The notes beneath the pieces are model-generated. The model had not been told where the DNA came from. It saw nothing but the letters and a program-made list of their open reading frames with translations, and made no database searches. This document shows, piece after piece, positions 6,834 through 8,413 of a stretch of DNA of 8,413 nt (positions are counted from its first letter, which is position 1; every line of letters starts with the position of its first letter). A program made the position numbers and the translations under genes. Origin of the DNA: an uncultured Collinsella sp. (GTDB lineage: Bacteria > Actinomycetota > Coriobacteriia > Coriobacteriales > Coriobacteriaceae); NCBI GenBank assembly GCA_900555955.1, contig USNA01000031.1, positions 1 through 8,413 of the forward strand, given 5' to 3'.

Positions 6834-6898
6834 AAAAATCTCAATCTGTAACACGTAGCCCACTTTCGACCGTCTACCTGTTACAGATCAAGACAATA
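6834..6898. repeat. 65-bp palindromic repeat, copy 4 (second of second tandem pair)
   Basis: Left arm 6834-6858 and right arm 6874-6898 are complementary at 18 of 25 positions, around a 15-base loop (cccactttcgaccgt). It is the most diverged copy, but the core ATCTGTAACA / TGTTACAGAT is intact. It starts 78 bases after copy 3, much like the 81-base step between copies 1 and 2. Confidence 0.8.
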
Positions 6899-6948
6899 AG
6901 ATAGTCAAATCCGAACTTTCCAAGCAGTTATGAAGCATGGTTTCTAGT

Positions 6949-7023
6949 TTTCGGTATCACGAACATACTTTCGGTATCATTTAATGGTATTATGATATCG
7001 AAAGTATGTTCGTGATACCGAAA
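6949..7023. promoter_or_regulatory. 75-bp inverted repeat with four operator-like sites upstream of fic
   Basis: The 32-base arms 6949-6980 and 6992-7023 are complementary at all but one position (G6974 opposite T6998) and flank an 11-base centre. Each arm holds two copies of TTTCGGTATCA spaced exactly 20 bases apart: 6949-6959 and 6969-6979 forward, 6993-7003 (one change) and 7013-7023 inverted. The copies are separated by CGAACATAC or its complement. The right edge abuts the GGAG of the fic ribosome binding site. The layout suits binding of two repressor dimers either side of the promoter core. The fic product, which has a winged-helix-like region, is a candidate regulator (inference). Confidence 0.75.
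6985..6993 (+). promoter_or_regulatory. Probable extended -10 promoter element of fic
   Basis: TGGTATTAT contains the TGn extension and a 5-of-6 match to TATAAT. It lies in the centre of the 75-bp inverted repeat. Transcription would start near base 7000, about 30 bases before the fic ATG and inside the right arm. No good -35 is seen, as is common for extended -10 promoters. On the minus strand the same spot reads CATAAT, so a divergent start is conceivable. Confidence 0.5.
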
Positions 7024-7031
7024 GGAGCCGC

Positions 7032-8264
7032 ATGCGCCAGTTCGATTACACCACAGTCCCAGCGGAACTCGAAGCAACTCCAATCACCAACCTCCTCCTC
7101 TCGATACGCGAGCATAAAGGCCGTCAGCTTGCTCTGAGTCAAGTCAAACCCGAGCTTCTATCGTCCCTAATGGAGGAGGCTAAGATCCAAAGCACCCGAT
7201 CCTCCAACGGACTTGAAGGAATTGTTACCACCCAAAAAAGACTCAAAGCGATCATGGCGTATTCCGCCAAGCCAAGCTCCCGCGCAGAGGAAGAAATCGC
7301 TGGATACCGAGATGCGCTGTCGCTTATTCACGAGCAGCACGATTTCATTCCCGTAACGCCATCGGTCATTTTGCAGTTGCATCGTGACCTCATGGTACAC
7401 ACAGCAATCTCGTATGGGGGCCATTGGAAAGATAGCGATAACGAAATCATCTCCATCGACGATCAAGGCAATCGATTTGTGCGCTTTAGGCCGCCTTCGG
7501 CCCTAGCAACCCCCGGACTTATCGAAGAAGCCTGTCGGTCCCTCAACGACGCCTTATCTCGTCAAGTTTGCGACCCCCTCCTTATATCATTCCGCTTCAT
7601 CTTCGATTTTGTCAGCATTCATCCCTTCAACGATGGCAATGGCAGGATGAGCCGGCTCCTTACAACGCTGCTACTCGAAAAGACTGGATACGACGTTGCG
7701 CGTTACATCAGCATCGAACGACTTATTGAAGACAACAAGGCGCTCTACTACAACGCCCTCGCTGCAAGCTCCATTGGATGGAATGAAAATCAAAACACCG
7801 AAGCACCCTTTATCCGTTTCATGCTCGGAACAACCCTGGCCGCCTACCGACAGCTCGAGCAGCGTACCCTAATTGAATCAAGCACTCGTCCCATGTCGAA
7901 GCAAGCGCGCATCGCCGTTCTATTTCAACAGAGACCCGGCGTCATTAAGAAATCCGACATCCGATCCAACTGCCCCGATATCAGCGAGGTAACCGTTAAA
8001 CGAACCCTCGGTCAGCTTGTTAGTTGCAGCGCAATCGAAAAAACAGGAGCGGGTCGTTCGACGGGCTACATACTCAAAGACGCCCATGCTCTAGAACTAT
8101 TCTTACAAGCCACAATACCCGATGGCGAGGCCGCAATAACAAAAGAGGCTCCAAAGGATAAACTCCTTGAACGTGTAAACCACGCCGAGGATGAAAGCAG
8201 AGAAGGGCTCTATGAAGACTACGATTCATTCTCAATGGACATAAAGACGAAATACGGAGTCTAG
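7032..8264 (+). CDS. Fic-domain protein, class II, with C-terminal winged-helix-like region
   Basis: A 410-residue probable AMP-transferase that would move AMP from ATP onto a hydroxyl side chain of a target protein. A Fic N-terminal region (about 15-75) contains SNGLEG (S58, E62, G63), matching the (S/T)xxxE(G/N) inhibitory motif; its Glu normally blocks ATP by contacting the second motif arginine. The Fic core carries an intact active-site motif HPFNDGNGRMSR (197-208), with catalytic H197, D201 and R208. The preceding segment ISIDDQGNRFVRFRPP (141-155) is probably the target-docking flap. Residues about 287-350 look like a winged helix-turn-helix, and a charged, partly acidic tail runs to 410. 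The start is supported by AAAGGAG (7021-7027). Base composition is less GC-rich than the lac genes, suggesting acquisition. No antitoxin gene is adjacent; inhibition appears built in. The target is unknown. Other members act in housekeeping signalling rather than toxicity. Confidence 0.9.
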   Translation: MRQFDYTTVPAELEATPITNLLLSIREHKGRQLALSQVKPELLSSLMEEAKIQSTRSSNGLEGIVTTQKRLKAIMAYSAKPSSRAEEEIAGYRDALSLIHEQHDFIPVTPSVILQLHRDLMVHTAISYGGHWKDSDNEIISIDDQGNRFVRFRPPSALATPGLIEEACRSLNDALSRQVCDPLLISFRFIFDFVSIHPFNDGNGRMSRLLTTLLLEKTGYDVARYISIERLIEDNKALYYNALAASSIGWNENQNTEAPFIRFMLGTTLAAYRQLEQRTLIESSTRPMSKQARIAVLFQQRPGVIKKSDIRSNCPDISEVTVKRTLGQLVSCSAIEKTGAGRSTGYILKDAHALELFLQATIPDGEAAITKEAPKDKLLERVNHAEDESREGLYEDYDSFSMDIKTKYGV

Positions 8265-8301
8265 TCATATCTCAGAATAGCCTCATCCTTGTTGCCCAAA
8301 G

Positions 8302-8413
8302 TCATTTACGCGTCATTTTAAAGCGGTACCCCTGCGCCGGCAGGGGGGGGCAGAAGTATCGCCTGCCGATCTTGCTGGAGTCGGCGATCAGATAGCGCGA
8401 GTCGGCCTTGCTA
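8302..8413 (-). CDS. Possible C-terminal fragment of a minus-strand protein (truncated by window edge)
   Basis: The minus strand is open from the window edge to a TGA at 8304-8302, giving 36 residues that include RYLIADSSKIGRRYF and end in KMTRK. The upstream part has GC-rich codon use like the lac genes, unlike fic. The segment LIADSSKIG faintly recalls the ADSSKFG stretch of DeoR-family sugar regulators. Those proteins continue for several tens of residues after this point, so this one would be unusually short or frame-disrupted. A run of eight G on the plus strand (8343-8350, C on the coding strand) lies within it. If real, the gene converges on fic with 37 bases between stops. It is too short to identify; the reading frame may be chance. 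Confidence 0.4.
   Translation of the reverse strand, partial: SKADSRYLIADSSKIGRRYFCPPLPAQGYRFKMTRK

Noticed and set aside
6949..7023. 75-bp inverted repeat considered as an RNA hairpin or transposon end
   Set aside because: The probable -10 lies in its centre, so transcripts from it would carry only the right arm, and no transposase gene or second end is present. An operator fits better.
8329..8347. Stem CCCCTGC / GCAGGGG considered as the fic terminator
   Set aside because: It has no T-run on either strand and falls inside the open minus-strand frame; no convincing fic terminator is visible.

Overview
The window is a carbohydrate-uptake region from a GC-rich bacterium. It carries lactose-type PTS and 6-phospho-beta-galactosidase genes resembling the LacE/LacG proteins of low-GC Gram-positives, but written in GC-rich codons. 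That combination suggests a gut actinobacterium of the Coriobacteriia, with Collinsella as the best guess. This is inference from gene content and base composition; no marker gene is present.

Layout. Bases 2-1855 hold the end of a first cassette: the last 115 residues of a PTS lactose-type IIB domain, an intercistronic hairpin, and a complete 6-phospho-beta-galactosidase (lacG copy 1). A strong intrinsic terminator and two tandem 65-bp palindromic repeats (1959-2106) follow. A LacI-family repressor gene lies on the minus strand (2120-3115) and reads towards the first cassette. Its divergent intergenic region (3116-3390) contains a perfect 24-bp palindrome with a central CG, almost certainly the operator. 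From 3391 a second, complete cassette runs rightwards: a LacE-type IIC-IIB permease, another intercistronic hairpin, and lacG copy 2, ending in a strong terminator at 6689-6737.

The 365 bases from 6667 to 7031 have no gene. They hold that terminator, a second pair of the same 65-bp repeats (6756-6898), about 50 bases in which I see nothing (6899-6948), and a 75-bp inverted repeat (6949-7023) that brackets a probable extended -10 promoter. Next is a class II Fic-domain protein (7032-8264) with a C-terminal winged-helix-like region. It is visibly less GC-rich than the lac genes, so it may have been acquired. The right edge holds the probable 3' end of a minus-strand gene (8302-8413) containing a run of eight G.

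How the genes work together. LacE would import and phosphorylate lactose or a related beta-galactoside, and LacG would split the phosphosugar inside the cell into galactose 6-phosphate and the aglycone (glucose, if the sugar is lactose). The repressor would control cassette 2 and itself, and possibly cassette 1. No IIA (LacF) and no tagatose 6-phosphate pathway genes are in view, so both must come from elsewhere. The Fic gene appears to be a separate unit.
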